A DNA stretch of 64,000 nt from Tetragonia tetragonoides (GCA_038025085.1 CM076153.1:15289001-15353000); one strand, 5' to 3'; positions 22,220 through 34,594 are shown, counted from the first letter of the stretch. A program made the numbers and translations. Notes: a model not told the origin generated them from the letters alone.

Positions 22220-22532
22220 GGCTCTGTTTGATTCACCTGGATAAAACTGATCTGAACTGAACTGATCTAAACTGAACTAAACTGAACTGAACTGAACTGA
22301 ACTGAACTGACTTTTTGAACTTGATCGTTAACCATATAAAATTCGTCCAAACATAGTCAATATTGGGCTCATTTGAAAGTATGCTTTGAGATCTTTCCGA
22401 TGACATAATTTTCATCATGAAATTATTTGGGAATAAAAAGTTATATGAGTAAAAAAAGTTACACATAAACTAAACTGAACTGAACTGAACTGAACTGAAT
22501 TTAAGTAAAATTAAGATGAATCAAACAGAGCC
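22220..22532. mobile_element. Harbinger/Tourist-type MITE nested in hAT element
   Basis: Inverted ends GGCTCTGTTTGATTCA and TGAATCAAACAGAGCC are flanked by TAA (22217-22219 and 22533-22535). Arrays of CTGAA/ACTGA pentamers lie next to both ends (22246-22310 and 22468-22498). 313 bp, no ORF. Confidence 0.85.
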
Positions 22533-22696
22533 TAAGTCTGTAATAGCAAAAGCTTACACAATGAAACTGCTAGAGAAACGGAGCTCCTTTCCGCCTTTTG
22601 GGCTTTGGTGTTAGTTAGTTTTCCCTACCTAAGTTTGTTGCATTTTTTAGATTAATATTTGGCATTTGTTGCTTTTGTTTCATTGATTTTTTTGTT

Positions 22697-23452
22697 GGCC
22701 ACTGTTATTGCCAGATTAGAAATTACTATTGCCAGGTCTATTTTATTACTAGATATTCATGGTAGACACTTTAACCCTTCTTTTTAAAAGGCATCTTAAT
22801 TATTCTCTAAATCATTATTATATGACTTTGTATACTTGCTTAATTTATTATGTCGAGTATCTTGGGAATTTATATCAAAATAAGCCATAAAGAAATTTTT
22901 CCAAAACTAAAAAAAGGTGACATGAAATTTTCCAAAAAATATAGTAGTATGCTTATGATTAATCGTTTCAATAGATTTCGCTCCACTTTTGTACATATTT
23001 TCATCCAGGCCATTTTTTTTTTGGGTGAAATCCTAAGCTATTCCATATGCATCCCTCACCTCTGATGAAGTGTAGTTCAAAAGCCTTAAAAATCAACAGA
23101 TATGCACTTTAAATCATGGATCAAGATGCATTTTTTCTTAACGATTTTGTTTCATTGTTCTATCATTTTATAGGAGTCTTCCACTGTACCATGTATGTAG
23201 TTAAGGAAACTAATGAATTGATTCTTCCAAACCCCAATTTGTGAAGTTGAGGAGGGGGGGGGGGGGGGAGTTTTGTGAGCCTAATTTAATACGTGTACAT
23301 ATAACTTCTTTGAAAATTAAGGAAATTAAAAATATGGAGAGAGAATGTGGTTTGCATGAATAAATATGAAGGACTAAATGGTCAAAATACAAATTATTAT
23401 TTTGAAATAGACCTGTCAATAGTATTTTAGTGACCTGGCAATAACAACGGCC
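22697..23452. mobile_element. hAT-type non-autonomous element (756 bp) nested in hAT element
   Basis: The left end GGCCACTGTTATTGCCAG and right end CTGGCAATAACAACGGCC are inverted repeats, with a perfect 8-bp target duplication TTTTTGTT (22689-22696 and 23453-23460). It shares termini with the 185-bp MITE at 42364-42548 and is probably a longer family member. It contains a run of about 15 G near 23255-23269. No transposase domain is seen. Confidence 0.88.
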
Positions 23453-23695
23453 TTTTTGTTATTCAATATAAAGATATTTGATTTTTGAAAAATATAATTT
23501 TGGATTTTTAAGGAATCGGTGGGTATCCAAGAACCGATGCGTACCTGGTGTATCCAACTCCAAATTCTAGGAATTAGGAACCGATGCAACCAATTCCAAT
23601 TCCAATTCCTAGGAATTAGGAACCGGTGGATCCATTTCCAATTTTGGGTAGTGCGATACCATGGGTAACCGGTTACGCTCACCCCTAATAACTAG

Positions 23696-26525
23696 GGTTA
23701 GAAATATCACAACAATTAACGAAATCGATTTTGCAAACAAGAATTTAAAAATGGGCCGAAATGGTTTGTTGTAGATATAATTGTTGAGTCATGGCCAGTA
23801 TAAGGTTGCAATTACTGTGTAGGCATCGGTCCCTAAGGTTTGTACATTGTATATGCTTGATACTCCCCTATTATGTACACTTGAAATAGAGAAGATGGAA
23901 CTCAATGTAATACTACTCCATCGGAGGGTTGAAGAAGGAGAAAGAGGAGGAAAGAAATTCTTTGTTGTGATTCCGTTATTTCTGTAATCAAGCCAAAACA
24001 TTAAAACTGAGGAAGAAATAAAGGAGTTCGGAATAAAAATCGTAACATTTATTCTGAACAACTCATAGGCCAAAATTGTAATTGAATAATCTCATAATAG
24101 ATGGATTCTGAGTTCAAACTCGGCCCAAAAAGAAGGTCTCACCCCAGCCACCACACACATGTCAAGAACACGAACTACCAAGACGGATGGTGGCGCTCGC
24201 GAGGGGAGTCTCCTTTCCGACTTAACTAATCCTTTACAAATAACTTACACACATAAACCAAGGCAAATTTCATAAATCTTTCCATAACAATCCACACTAA
24301 GTTAAATGAAAACAAAGACTAGAAAAACTCATTACATTACATTTAATCATGCTCATGTTGTTGAACTTTGAAGAAGTTGTGTGAACTTTGTATTGAAACT
24401 TTTGTTTCACTTTGATAATTTAAGTTTCAGGTTCGAAATTTCTTTTAAGGAGATAGGATGTAATATTATGTATTATCTTTATTCATTTGAATAATAATTA
24501 TTTAGAAAAAATTGTAATTTATTTAATTTAAATCTATTAATTGGGCTTTATGAAATTTAAATCGCCTAATTAATATGTAGAATTAAAATTTTTAAAATTC
24601 GTTTTAGAGAGTTTGAGTAGATTTAGGAAGTGTGGGAGTGAGATAAGGAAGGAGAAATCGTAGGAGGATTCGGTTTTCAAAATTCTCTCCAACTTCCCTT
24701 GTGCGGCAAGGAGTCAATTGGATACTCTTCAGTCTTCCCTCACTCACTCATCACAAAGACCTAACCTTTTTCAAAAAAAAAAAAAAAAAAGAATACTCTC
24801 TCTTTTTTGTTGGACGTGCGACTCAAAGGGGAAAAAAGAGTTTTTGTTCTTCACTTGTTGATCATCCAAGATCACTCAAGTTTTAATCCTTACTAGTTTT
24901 ATGATTTGAGCTCTTTTTATTCAAATTGTTGTTTTTAAAACCCTAATTTCCATGTTTATTTTTATGAGTATTAAGGTTTATGTTTTATCCTAGATATATG
25001 ATCATATTCTAATGGGTAGTTGTTAGAAATCATGTTTTAGGGTTTTAACGTTGATTTTGTTGAATTTGCATTAAATGAGATTACATAGCAGGTTCAGTTT
25101 TTGAATGAGTAATTGAAGCTGTTATTTATAGTTTTGTTACAGATTTAAAGAGTTTGAGCTTTGTTAAATTTTATTAACAAAAAAAAAAAAGAAGAACAGG
25201 AACACGATCGAAGGAAGACGCATGACCACGTCATGTGCCACCGCCGAGCTGATGTTACTACTGTTGGCAATCGTGCCCAGACGTGTTGGTGATGGTAGTG
25301 GTTTGTGGTGGTGGAAGGTGGTTTGACTTTTTGTATTATTGGTCTGACTAATTAGGGTTTGGTCAAATGTGTCCTAATTTGATTTATGAAAGTTTTGGTT
25401 TGAAACCTTTTGAGCATGCATGACTAGTAAAATTCTAGCAACATTAATTGTTAAAATTAATTAAACCACCATTAAAGTTTAATTAAAATGTTTAGTGGTC
25501 AATGTATTGACTTGTGATGAATTATGGATATGTTATATTAGGGCCCACGGACCGTACTTAAACGTAAGGAAGTTTACGTGAGTTGAATTGTCTTTGATTC
25601 AAGATAATTCATTTGATCTAATTCATGTAGTTTATGGATACATGGTTGTAATTTATTTATTGTTAACGCAAGAGAAATTCATCTACATATAGAATTATGT
25701 ATTGACAATTTAGTTGTTGATAGAAGTTCATGTTAAGAATTCACTATTTGTAATAGTTACATGTTGGTAAATTCCTTGTGGAATACCATGATTGAGATTC
25801 ATGTTTATGATTGCGCTTAATTATTGGATTATAATTAAATAATTTTGAAATGAATTGAATTAATTGCTCGATTGTGGAATTAGCTAGAATAATTATGTTG
25901 AATATGCTTTTGGGTTATGTTTCGTGCATGTGGACTGCGGATATTTTCATGGAATCATGTTGCAAGCATGTTGTTCTTTCATTTGATCATGAGGTGATAT
26001 AGTTATTAAAATGAATTGTTGAGCATTAAAAGCCTAGAAAAGGTAAAATGTGATTAAGATTGAGAATTGAGAACAGGGTTGTTTATGTTTTATTGTAACC
26101 TTGAGATGGTAATTGAGATCTATGTCAAGAAACGTGAACTTACATATGTTATGTGGTCACGGTTTTAAAATTTAATTGAGAGTTAAGACTTTTATGGTAC
26201 GGATCCACCAAGGGATAGTAACTGGACTATTGTCTAAAGTTAAGACTTCTTTGGCATTGAGAGTTAAGACTCAAACGTTGAGTCGTACTGTAACTGGACT
26301 ATTAACTGCGGTTAATAGAGGGGCCTTACATACATGTACTTTGTGAATACATATCCATACACGAGTAATTGGGTGAATTAGTTTATACCATGAATTTGGT
26401 GAACCTTTCTTGTTGTAAACCTAGATTGATTGAAAAGAGGATATGCATACTTTGAAACAAGCAGAGTACTAACGAAGTTATCATACTTGGGGTTTGCATG
26501 TCATTGCAATCATGCAAAGACTGTT
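23696..26525. other. AT-rich region, possibly old Ty3-type LTR
   Basis: No gene is supported. A poly(A) run lies at 24773-24790. Text from about 24600 to 26525, and again after the Copia insertion from 29965 to 30646 (ending ggggatgttaca), would fit one long LTR interrupted by the Copia element. No LTR start, TSD or primer site was found, so this is only a possibility. Confidence 0.25.
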
Positions 26526-26530
26526 GATCC

Positions 26531-26950
26531 TGTTAGAACTACTACGATAATTAAGCAAGACAAACTAAGGGCGTGATATAATCACTGTTCTTTAAGGTTT
26601 TATTAGCCCCCACTACTTTGTTGCTGTTGGGAATTGTGGCTAATCTACCCCCAGGATCCCCTTAATCACTTAGAAAAAGTAGACAGCAAACCTACTAATT
26701 CTCCTATGAACACCATTGTTACATAATCGGTTGGGAAGATGAAGAAGAGAAAAGGATGATCTGAACCAATGCCTCAATCCCTATTTATAGACCAAAATAG
26801 GGCAGTTAACAACAGTTATCAAAACTGTCATTAAAAGGATAATTACGAAAATTTATTTAATTAAATTAATTAAATAAATAAATCGCAAAAATAATTTAAT
26901 AAGGCATTGCAAACTGTTAATTAACCACGCGCACGTGCTAAGTGCTAAGT
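26531..26950 (-). repeat. Copia 3' LTR (truncated at its U3 start)
   Basis: It begins TGTTAGAACTACTACG on the plus strand and follows the other LTR closely until about 26945 (gtgctaagtgct), then breaks off. The other LTR continues about 160 bp further. The missing part is the first portion of U3, removed together with the end of pol. Confidence 0.85.
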
Positions 26951-26951
26951 G

Positions 26952-27689
26952 CTAATAAATAAATTCTGGTCCCAAATTTTTCTCCTTTCTAACTCTTTGG
27001 CTTCTCCTAGGTTCACTAGTAGATTCAACCAAAGTTCCCTTGCGATTAGAATTGTCGTTTGGAGGAAGGAGAACTTGTGGAGTTTGCACGAAATTATCAA
27101 TTGTAGAATCATGTCGAAATTTATTCTCAAAAAATTCAACATCCCTTGATTCTACAATTACATTAGAGTCTAAATCCAATAGGCGATAAGCCTTTGAATT
27201 TTTTGCATATCCCACAAAAATTCTTTTTAAAGCCCTTGGTCTTAGCTTAGTCATTTTAGGTAAGGGAAATTTATAGTATGCTATACAACCCCAAACTCTA
27301 AAATAATTTATGTTAGGCTTTCTCCCTCTCCAAATTTCATATGGAGAAACTTTAACCTTTTTAGAAGGAACTCTATTATTTACATGACATGATGTTAGTA
27401 AAGCCTCACCCCACAAATTGTTAGGCAATTTTGCATTCACTAACATAGAATTAATCATGTCGGTCAAAACACCATTTTTCCTTTCGGCCACTCCATTTTG
27501 TTGTGGAGTATATGGTGCTGTTTTTTGGTGTATTAAACCATGAGTTTCACAATAGGAAGAAAATTCCGTAGGAAAATATTCCCCACCTCTATCATTTCGC
27601 AAAATTTTAATTTTTCTTCCTTTTTGTGTCTCAACTTCAGCTTTGTAAATTTGAAACATATCAAAAGCCTGGTCTTTTGTTTTCATCAA
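26952..27689 (-). pseudogene. Copia integrase core, truncated pol
   Basis: A 245-codon frame encodes the integrase catalytic region and following segment. Seen are ILRNDRGGEYFPTEF (an Asp of the catalytic triad), HQKTAPYTPQQNGVAERKN (catalytic Glu region) and VWGCIAYYKFP with RIFVGYAKNSKAYRL, the block that follows the core in Copia proteins. The frame then stops at the LTR boundary, with no reverse transcriptase. The N-terminal zinc-binding part lies in another frame beyond 27823, so a frameshift separates it. Confidence 0.88.
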
Positions 27690-27822
27690 ATAAACATAAC
27701 AATATCTAGAACAATCATCAATGAATGTAATGAAATATTTATTTCCACCTCTAGTTAATTGTCCATTGAATTCACAAATGTCCGAATGTACAAGTTCTAG
27801 AATTTCTGAATTTTTGTCTACC

Positions 27823-28491
27823 TTAGGGAAAGGCTTTCTTTTTCATCTTTGCTTGGATAGAAATTTCACATTTATCTTTATGTTCATTACTATAGGAAAT
27901 AATACCATGTTTAGACATGTATTTAATTGTCCTATAATTAATGTGTCCCAATTGATTATGCCACAAATTAAAAGATGGACATTCAATAATAAAATTCGAA
28001 TTTAATAAAGGTGCAACAATATAAGCAGAATTTGCAACTTTATTAATACTTAGTTTGAACATACCATCACAAGCATAACCCTTCCCTACAAAGACCCCGG
28101 CCTTAGATAGAATCACTTTGTCTGATTCTATCACAGCCTTTAATCCCTTCTTACAAAGCATAAAACCAGAAACTAAATTCTTCCTAATTTCAGGAACATG
28201 AAGTACATTAGTTAAAATAACTTTCTTTCCAGAGGTAAACTGAAGTTCCACCGAACCGGTTCCATGAACTTTGACGGTGTGGTGGTCTCCCGTTAGGACT
28301 TCATGGCCTCCTGCAGATTTTGTATAATCCTTGAAGAGTGACTTGTTGCTGCAAACATGAGTAGTTTCTCCAAAATCATACCACCAATCATTAATGGTTG
28401 TGACTGATGCCATGTGCAGTTCTTGAATCATTCCGATATGCAAATCAGAAACCATAGCGACAATGTCACTACCCTGCACACTCTCAACCAC
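27823..28491 (-). pseudogene. Copia protease and GAG-pre-integrase region
   Basis: The frame contains WWYDFGETTHVCSN, where a Copia protease normally has Asp-Ser-Gly at the active site. Here the middle residue is Phe, so the enzyme is probably inactive. NVLHVPEIRKNLVSG follows, then LWHNQLGHINYRTIKYMS, the GAG-pre-integrase zinc-binding region. Frame is lost near 27830. Confidence 0.85.
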
Positions 28492-28768
28492 GTTTGCTTT
28501 ATCCTCACCCTTCTTTTGGTTTTGATTCTGGTTCTGTCTCTTCTTAGGTGCCTTACAGAAATGTTTTATGTGGACTTTCTTGTCACAATTATAACAAACA
28601 ACATTAGATAAATCCCTTGTTATAATTATTATTATTGTTATTATTGCCCTTTCTCCTTTTGCCTCTCTGGTTATTCAGAGAGTTATTCTGTGAATTATTT
28701 TCATTAACATAATTCACCTTAGAAGTAGATGCATCATTCATAGCCTTATCACGGATTCGAGTTTCCCC
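28492..28768 (-). pseudogene. Copia gag C-terminus with zinc knuckle
   Basis: Upstream of the protease, in continuing or shifted frame, lies CYNCDKKVHIKHFC, a CX2CX4HX4C zinc knuckle typical of Copia nucleocapsid. An asparagine-rich stretch from an AAT-repeat expansion (about 28618-28650) and a stop codon interrupt the link to the gag frame. Confidence 0.75.
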
Positions 28769-29320
28769 CTAAATCCGTAAATGTTTCTGTAACTGTTCCA
28801 AGGAAAGGTCCTCAGTAGTATGCATCAGTTTCTTCTGGTAATTAAACCAGCAACGAGGCAACTTGGCAATAATACCACCAACCAACAGTTTCTCAGGAAT
28901 ATCAATACACCAATCCTTAAACTTAGACACCAAGATAAGCCATTCATGAACTTGATCTAAGATAGGTTGAGTATCATCCATACTAAATTCGAAAAACTGA
29001 AAAATTATGAACTTATCTGCTCCTTGTTTTTCGACATTGTATTTGAATTCCAGAGAGTCCAACATCTCCTTTGCAGTCTTTATGCTACTGAACAGATCAT
29101 ACAGACGATCAGACAGGGACTGGAGAATATACCCTCTGCATAGCATTCCATCTTCTTCTCGCTTCTTGCGTTCAGCCACCACTGCTTCAGTATCTTTGTC
29201 ATTCGGTTCAGGGATGGGCTTCAGATTGGGGTCCAGAATGTAAAAGATTTTCAAAGCAGTAAGTAAGAACGCAATTTTCTCCTTCCAGCGAAAGGAAATT
29301 GGTTCCATCAAAACGGTCAA
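28769..29320 (-). pseudogene. Copia gag, UBN2-like domain
   Basis: A 183-codon frame shows the gag pattern of plant Copia elements: FRWKEKIAFLLTALKIFYIL near the start, AKEMLDSLEFKYNVE in the middle, then DQVHEWLILVSKFKDWCIDI and LPRCWFNYQKKLMH. Translation in this frame extends upstream past the first ATG. A stop at about 28770 cuts it from the zinc-knuckle part. Confidence 0.85.
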
Positions 29321-29392
29321 GTCTAATTGTGCTTTGGCCGAACATTTTCAGAGTATTGTCTACGTTTGATTCCATAATAAAACCTTAAAGAT

Positions 29393-29959
29393 TGTTAGAA
29401 CTACTACGATAATCAAGCAAGACAAATTAAGGGAGTGATATAATCACTGTCCTTTAAGGTTTTATTAGCCCCCACTACTTTGTTGTTGTTGGGAATTGTG
29501 GTTAATCTACCCCCAGGATCCCCTTAATCACTTAGAAAAAGTAGACAGCAAACCTACTAATTCTCCTATGAACACCATTGTTACATAATCGGTTGGGAAG
29601 AAGAAGAAGAGAAAAGGATTATCTTAACCAATGCCTCAATCCCTGTTTATAGACCAAAATAGGGCAGTTAACAACAGTTACCAAAACTGTCATTAAAAGG
29701 ATAATTACGAAAATTTATTTAATTAAATAAATAAATCACAAAATAATTTACTAAGGCATTGCAAACTGTTAATTAACCACGTGCTAAGTGCTTTAAATAC
29801 ATAAATATTATAATATACTTAGCACTTGTCCATAGTTTCCCTCCATAATTTCATTCAAACTACAAAAGGACACTATACCATATAAAGTGGTTCTATTTCT
29901 CTTTCCCCACCAATGTGGGACTCTCCCAAACTTGCTATTGTAAAGACTATACACCAACC
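29393..29959 (-). repeat. Copia 5' LTR (567 bp)
   Basis: It runs from TGTTAGAACTAC to ...CACCAACC, followed by the duplication GATCC. The last base should be A for a TG...CA LTR and appears mutated. A GTCCCACATTGG-type motif (minus strand, about 29906-29917) is frequent in plant Copia LTRs. Confidence 0.8.
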
Positions 29960-29964
29960 GATCC

Positions 29965-30690
29965 TATTGGGTAAAGATTGTAAATGCTTGCTCGTTTTCT
30001 TCTCTCTAATGAAACTTGGCAAACAGAATTAAAGAATGAGATTATTGTTGTTTAGCTTTAGATTAAAGCATGGTTGATTATTTATGAAGTTTAAATCTTA
30101 TTTTTAAGCATGTTGTCTTAAAAAAGAAGAATATAATTGGTTGATTTTGTTATGAATAACTCAACCTTGCTGATTTGATGTTTTTATTTTCTTTGTGTGT
30201 GTTTTGTCTATTTTCTTCTATAGTGGACTTATAATGAACCTATGTAAAATTTGTTGGCATATGATGAATAGATTAACATGTAATTGTGAAGTCAATCTCT
30301 ACTTATTTTGGAGCTTCATTGGGATTGAAGGCGAAGAAAAGAATATCGTTATCTTCAATTTTAGTTGTTGAGAGATTCTTATCATTGGGTTATTTGTAAT
30401 TTAAATTAATTTCTTTGTGTGAGAATTATGTTGAATTATTAATTTTGAATTTTTGTAGGATAATTATTTTGGAGTTTAATAGTTAAAGTTAGTTAAGATA
30501 TATTTATCCCAATTATGTCCTATTCTTAATAGTTTCTTTAGCCTTGTATTTAATTAACTTTAAAAACAACGATTGCACACCCTAATATTCCAATTTTCCG
30601 CTATAAACTTTCGATTTATTTATGATAGAAACTTGGGGATGTTACACTTTCTTTTTGTGACAAACTCTTTACTCCTATAAGAAGTGAGAG
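29965..30690. other. AT-rich sequence, possible LTR end
   Basis: No gene seen. The segment ends in ggggatgttaca at 30635-30646, a wording common at Ty3-type LTR 3' ends. No primer-binding site follows. Confidence 0.25.
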
Positions 30691-30707
30691 GAAACAACGT
30701 TCACTAA

Positions 30708-31421
30708 CTTTTTTTTTTTGAGGGAAAAATAGGAATTGCATTAATAATAGGCCATACGGTATCTACAAACGATATCAAATTCAATAATAAACGGATCTAA
30801 AACATCAGAAAACACTCTATAGAAAGATTATCAAGCACTTGAGATTTGAAAATTCCGAACGGCTTTCTTTTTATCGCTGTTTTCCATATCACAACCTCTT
30901 TGCGAAAGACCCTGCCATAGTCTTGATGAATGCACCACTCTGACATTATAGACTGTCTCTTGAAGAATAAGATTCGCAGTATACCCCTACGAACGAACCG
31001 AAGTCACAGACTATCAACTTCACGTTCTACCTTCAATTCCGAACCATTAAGATAGAGACTGGGATGTCCTGTAGCCAAGAAGAAAAACCTCTGAACAGAG
31101 GACACCCCACCAAACTCCATAACCAGAAACTACCAAAGATCCCTCCAAAGATGAAGAGATAATCCTCACAAAAAGGAGACAAAATTAACCTCACAAAAGG
31201 AGTCAAAATAAACCTCACAAAAGGAGTCAAATTTACCTCACAATTGATTTGATCTAAATCTCACCAAAAGGAGCGATTAAAACCTCACAATGGAGCGAAT
31301 TTTATTGACCTACTCAAACAAAAACCTAAATAACAATGGAAGAAAAGAAAAAAAAAACAACTAGAAAGAGGGGCTTACCGCTGGTCGAAGACCAACAACA
31401 GCCCCAATTTCATACCAGAAA
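30708..31421 (-). mobile_element. short poly(A) retroposon copy D
   Basis: The 714-bp minus-strand element has a poly(T) start at 30708 and is flanked by a perfect 17-bp duplication GAAACAACGTTCACTAA (30691-30707 and 31422-31438). It aligns with copy B (17362-18800) nearly throughout, including the 23-24-bp ctcacaaaaggagtcaaaa units (31164-31240). A hairpin lies at about 31370-31405 near its 5' end. No known domain is encoded. Confidence 0.85.
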
Positions 31422-31438
31422 GAAACAACGTTCACTAA

Positions 31439-31707
31439 GTAGTAAAACTATTATAGTTTTTGCATTTCCAACACTTAGGCAATTAAACCTTCTTTCCCCA
31501 AAATTAATCATGGGCACCACTTTTTCATTTATCAAAATATTTTGGTAAACTTCACAAGCAAAACCCACTATCTTCCCCTCCCTACTTCAATTCGGCCGAA
31601 AGGTCTAAGAGCCTATAAAGCACCAAATATTAGGGTGTGCAAAGCACCACTTTTTCATTTATTTTTCTGATTTTCTCTTCCGCAAATAAAGCACCCACAA
31701 TCCCCAA
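31439..31707. repeat. intergenic sequence with 18-bp direct repeat
   Basis: CACCACTTTTTCATTTAT occurs at about 31515 and 31647, bracketing about 115 bases. It may be a short duplication or the footprint of an excised or tiny element. No gene. Confidence 0.5.
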
Positions 31708-32091
31708 TCTTCTCTTTATATATAAAGCTGGCATATTTTGTGAGTTTTGAGCCATGCCACATCATTAAATGTATTATTAGAATAACTTTTAAAAAAATAA
31801 AATTGAGAGTTTGACTTGGGATGAATAACTAGAGTTTTATAAATGTTATAACTTAATCTTTGTTAAAAATTCAAAAGCAAATGTAATCTTCTACACATCT
31901 TCAAAAAAAATAGTATTTGTACTATCGTATTCGCATCGAAAAATACTTCAAAATAAGATACATTTATAATATGTTTAATCTTCACGTATAAGATATAATT
32001 TAAAATATATAATATTGAAGAATAAAATAACAAGAAAAATAATAAAAATATATATATATCTTAATCCGTGCACCATGTGCATCATTACTAG
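31708..32091 (+). mobile_element. non-autonomous Helitron, 384 bp
   Basis: It starts TCTTCTCTTTATATATAAAG, a typical plant Helitron 5' end, preceded by A (31707). It ends with a hairpin-like ccgtgcaccatgtgc followed by CTAG (32088-32091) and T (32092). Insertion between A and T without target duplication is the Helitron rule. No coding capacity. Confidence 0.7.
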
Positions 32092-34212
32092 TTACCATAT
32101 AAAAACAAATAGAGGAAGTTTAAGAGTTAAAAGAGAGAACAGAGAGAACAGAGAAACAGAGAAACCGAGAAAGAAAAAGGAAGAACAAAGGTAAGACAGC
32201 TCACCATAATCATTCATTTCCATTTCTAAGTTCATTTTTTATTTTTTATTCAAGAGCAAACTCTCAAAAATTTCTTTTAATCTTCATGCTTGAATCATAA
32301 CAAAGCCATTCATCCATTCTCACTCAAGCTCTTTATTTTTAAAAAGCCAAGCTTGTTCAAGGTAAAGTACTCAACCTTTCATCTTCAATCCAAGTTAATT
32401 GTTAGTTCAATTATAGTCTTGATCTAAACCCTTCAAAAATCTAAAGGAAACTCTTGTTAAAATTACGAAAATGAAAAAGAAAATTTTCATTCTTATTAAT
32501 CTTGACCCAAATGAGACCCTACGTAGCTTGCATGTACATTTCAAAACAAGATTGATCAAAATTTAACTAAACTAAACTAAAATAGAATTAATGTAAAAAA
32601 TAAGCTAAATTATTGATTAAATCTAGTGATAATGTCGTAAGCTCAAAAAAAAAAAAAAAGAAATTGGATCCTAAACTCAAAATTGAGCTCTAAAGGGAAT
32701 TTCTGAAAGTTGAGTAGTCATTTCTTTGATTGTTGTTTAATTAGAGCTAATTAGAAATTTTATGTTAGACACTTATGAAAGTTCCGAGTTGTGAAGAAAA
32801 GAAGAGAAAGAAAAAGTGTGTAGATCTTCACGCAAGGTAAATTTAATGTCCATTATTTTTCCCCTTTGAAATTATAAAAATTTTTTGCAAAGGAGAATTT
32901 GGTGGTTGAGATGATCTTGATATTTTTTTTTTTTGTTTTTTTGAATAATACTTGTTGGATTAATGTTGTGTGATTTTGGAATAGTGAATGGTGGATTTGA
33001 AATGTGGATTGCGAAATTGTTGAAAGTAGTTTTTTGGTAATTGTCGTGTGTTTACTAAGTTGTATAAGTACATTTTTGAGTGATGAATTGTAAACATGAG
33101 ATTACTAACAAATACTTATGTTTATGTGGGTTTTGAGAAGTTATAAAGTGATTTAAGTGATTTTTTATGTAAAGTGACTTATGAGATCAATTGGAGTTGT
33201 GTTTGATTGAATTTTGGGTGAACTATGTTCGGTTTCATGGTGATGGAAAGATAATTGAAATGCTGAAATTTTACTAAGTAAAGAGAATAAGAAAGATTAT
33301 ACATTTATAAAGGACAATGTGACTTAATGTTTTGATATAAGATTAAATTGGAGTATATCAAGTTATCACTTGACCCCAACTTAAAAAATTAAATTATTAT
33401 GTGTTACTTAGATCCCTAATAAAAGATAATTGTGGTAGTTTTTGAGAATAGCACCCTTGAAAAATTAAAGAGCATGTTTGAGAAAGTGTGTACACTATAA
33501 TAAATTGATAGGTAACTAAAACCCAAGATCATGATGATGAATGGATTATGAAATCCTTTGATATATATATGTGGGGCGGAAGGTCCAAATAATGATATGT
33601 GAAATTGTGATGAGAAATGATTTTGGTTTAAGGAATGATTGAGCCTTAAACATGCATGCTCTTCGATCACCTAATATAAAATTGGCTAACTTAAAGTTTG
33701 TTAATTATCTTTGTTTTTGTGTGCTTTATTAACGAAATTGAGTAAATTGTGACCATTGATGATGATGGATGTTTTGGCCTTGTGAATGTTTATGTACATA
33801 TATTAAATAACTTCTTCACTTATTATTTATCTATTTTTGACAAAAGGTTTAAGGAACGTTAAATGGTGGGATTTCTATCATTTATTTTATTAATATTATT
33901 TTTGTGCAATGGGGTGAATTCGCTTAGCGAAATGCTAATTTTCTTCTGTATTTCTGAACATGAATGCTAGGATATATTTGGAGTATTTGGTGGAACCGGG
34001 TGCGTGCATGGACAAGTCGCATGAAACTAGTAATTTGGGGGTCTAGAAACGTCGCCTTAATATTAGAATAATATTTTATATTTTTTTTAATGTATGTATA
34101 TAAACACTTTTAATGATCAGGAATATGATGCATTATTATGTTAACCTTGATATTTGGCCGTTTTGAGCTCGATTACCACTAATTAATCGAGATTAAAATT
34201 TCGGGTCGTTAC
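32092..34212 (+). repeat. Ty3-type LTR-like sequence
   Basis: The segment ends tttcgggtcgttaca at 34212, the usual 3' end wording of many plant Ty3-type LTRs, and has a TATA-like ccatataaaa at about 32095. An A/G-rich transcript-start-like stretch (gagagaacagagaaac) follows at 32135-32180. No primer-binding site follows 34212, so it would be a solo LTR or fragment. Its 5' start was not identified. Confidence 0.35.
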
Positions 34213-34594
34213 AGAAATACATTGTGACATTAGCTTTAGATTTTTATTTTTTCATAATTATACCAACTGATCTGTTTGAAATTCCTATTTGATCCCTAGA
34301 AATTTCAAGAGAAACAAAATAACCTAGAATTTAGGATTTTGTTGAACAACATTAATCTTAGGCCAATTTCTCGTCAATTTCTCCGAGATGTATTTAATAA
34401 ATTTCAGTTCAGTTCAGTAAAATTTAATTAGTTCAGTTTAGTAAACTAAAGTTCCTTTCAGAATTATTCAGTTCAGTTTGCTAAATCGAAGTATAATTTT
34501 ACTTTTTGTAATTGTAGATTCAGTAAAAATAAGTTTAATTCAGAAAAATATTGTTCAGTTTAGTATTGTTCAGATAATTTTGGTAAAACAATTT
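34213..34594. other. MITE-like remnant sequence
   Basis: Repeated ttcagttcagt phrases (34405-34570) resemble the interior of the Harbinger-type MITE at 22220. No ends or TSD were found. Confidence 0.35.

Larger units (their letters stand above)
21918..23687. mobile_element. hAT-type element with two nested MITEs
   Basis: The ends TAGGGATGAGC (21918) and GCTCACCCCTA (to 23687) form an inverted repeat that fits the hAT consensus. They are flanked by an 8-bp duplication with one difference, (g/a)TAACTAG (21910-21917 and 23688-23695). The interior on both flanks is rich in ggaaccg and aattccaattcc phrases (21940-22140 and 23510-23660). No transposase remains. It hosts the insertions 22220-22532 and 22697-23452. 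Confidence 0.75.
26531..29959 (-). mobile_element. Ty1/Copia retrotransposon, internally deleted
   Basis: The minus-strand element is bounded by LTRs (26531-~26950 and 29393-29959) and flanked by the 5-bp duplication GATCC (26526-26530 and 29960-29964). Gag, zinc knuckle, protease, GAG-pre-integrase and integrase regions follow in Copia order on the minus strand. Reverse transcriptase and RNase H are absent: the integrase frame runs almost directly into the downstream LTR. Frameshifts and stops break gag and pol, so the copy is dead. The two LTRs are similar but not identical, implying some age. Confidence 0.88.
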
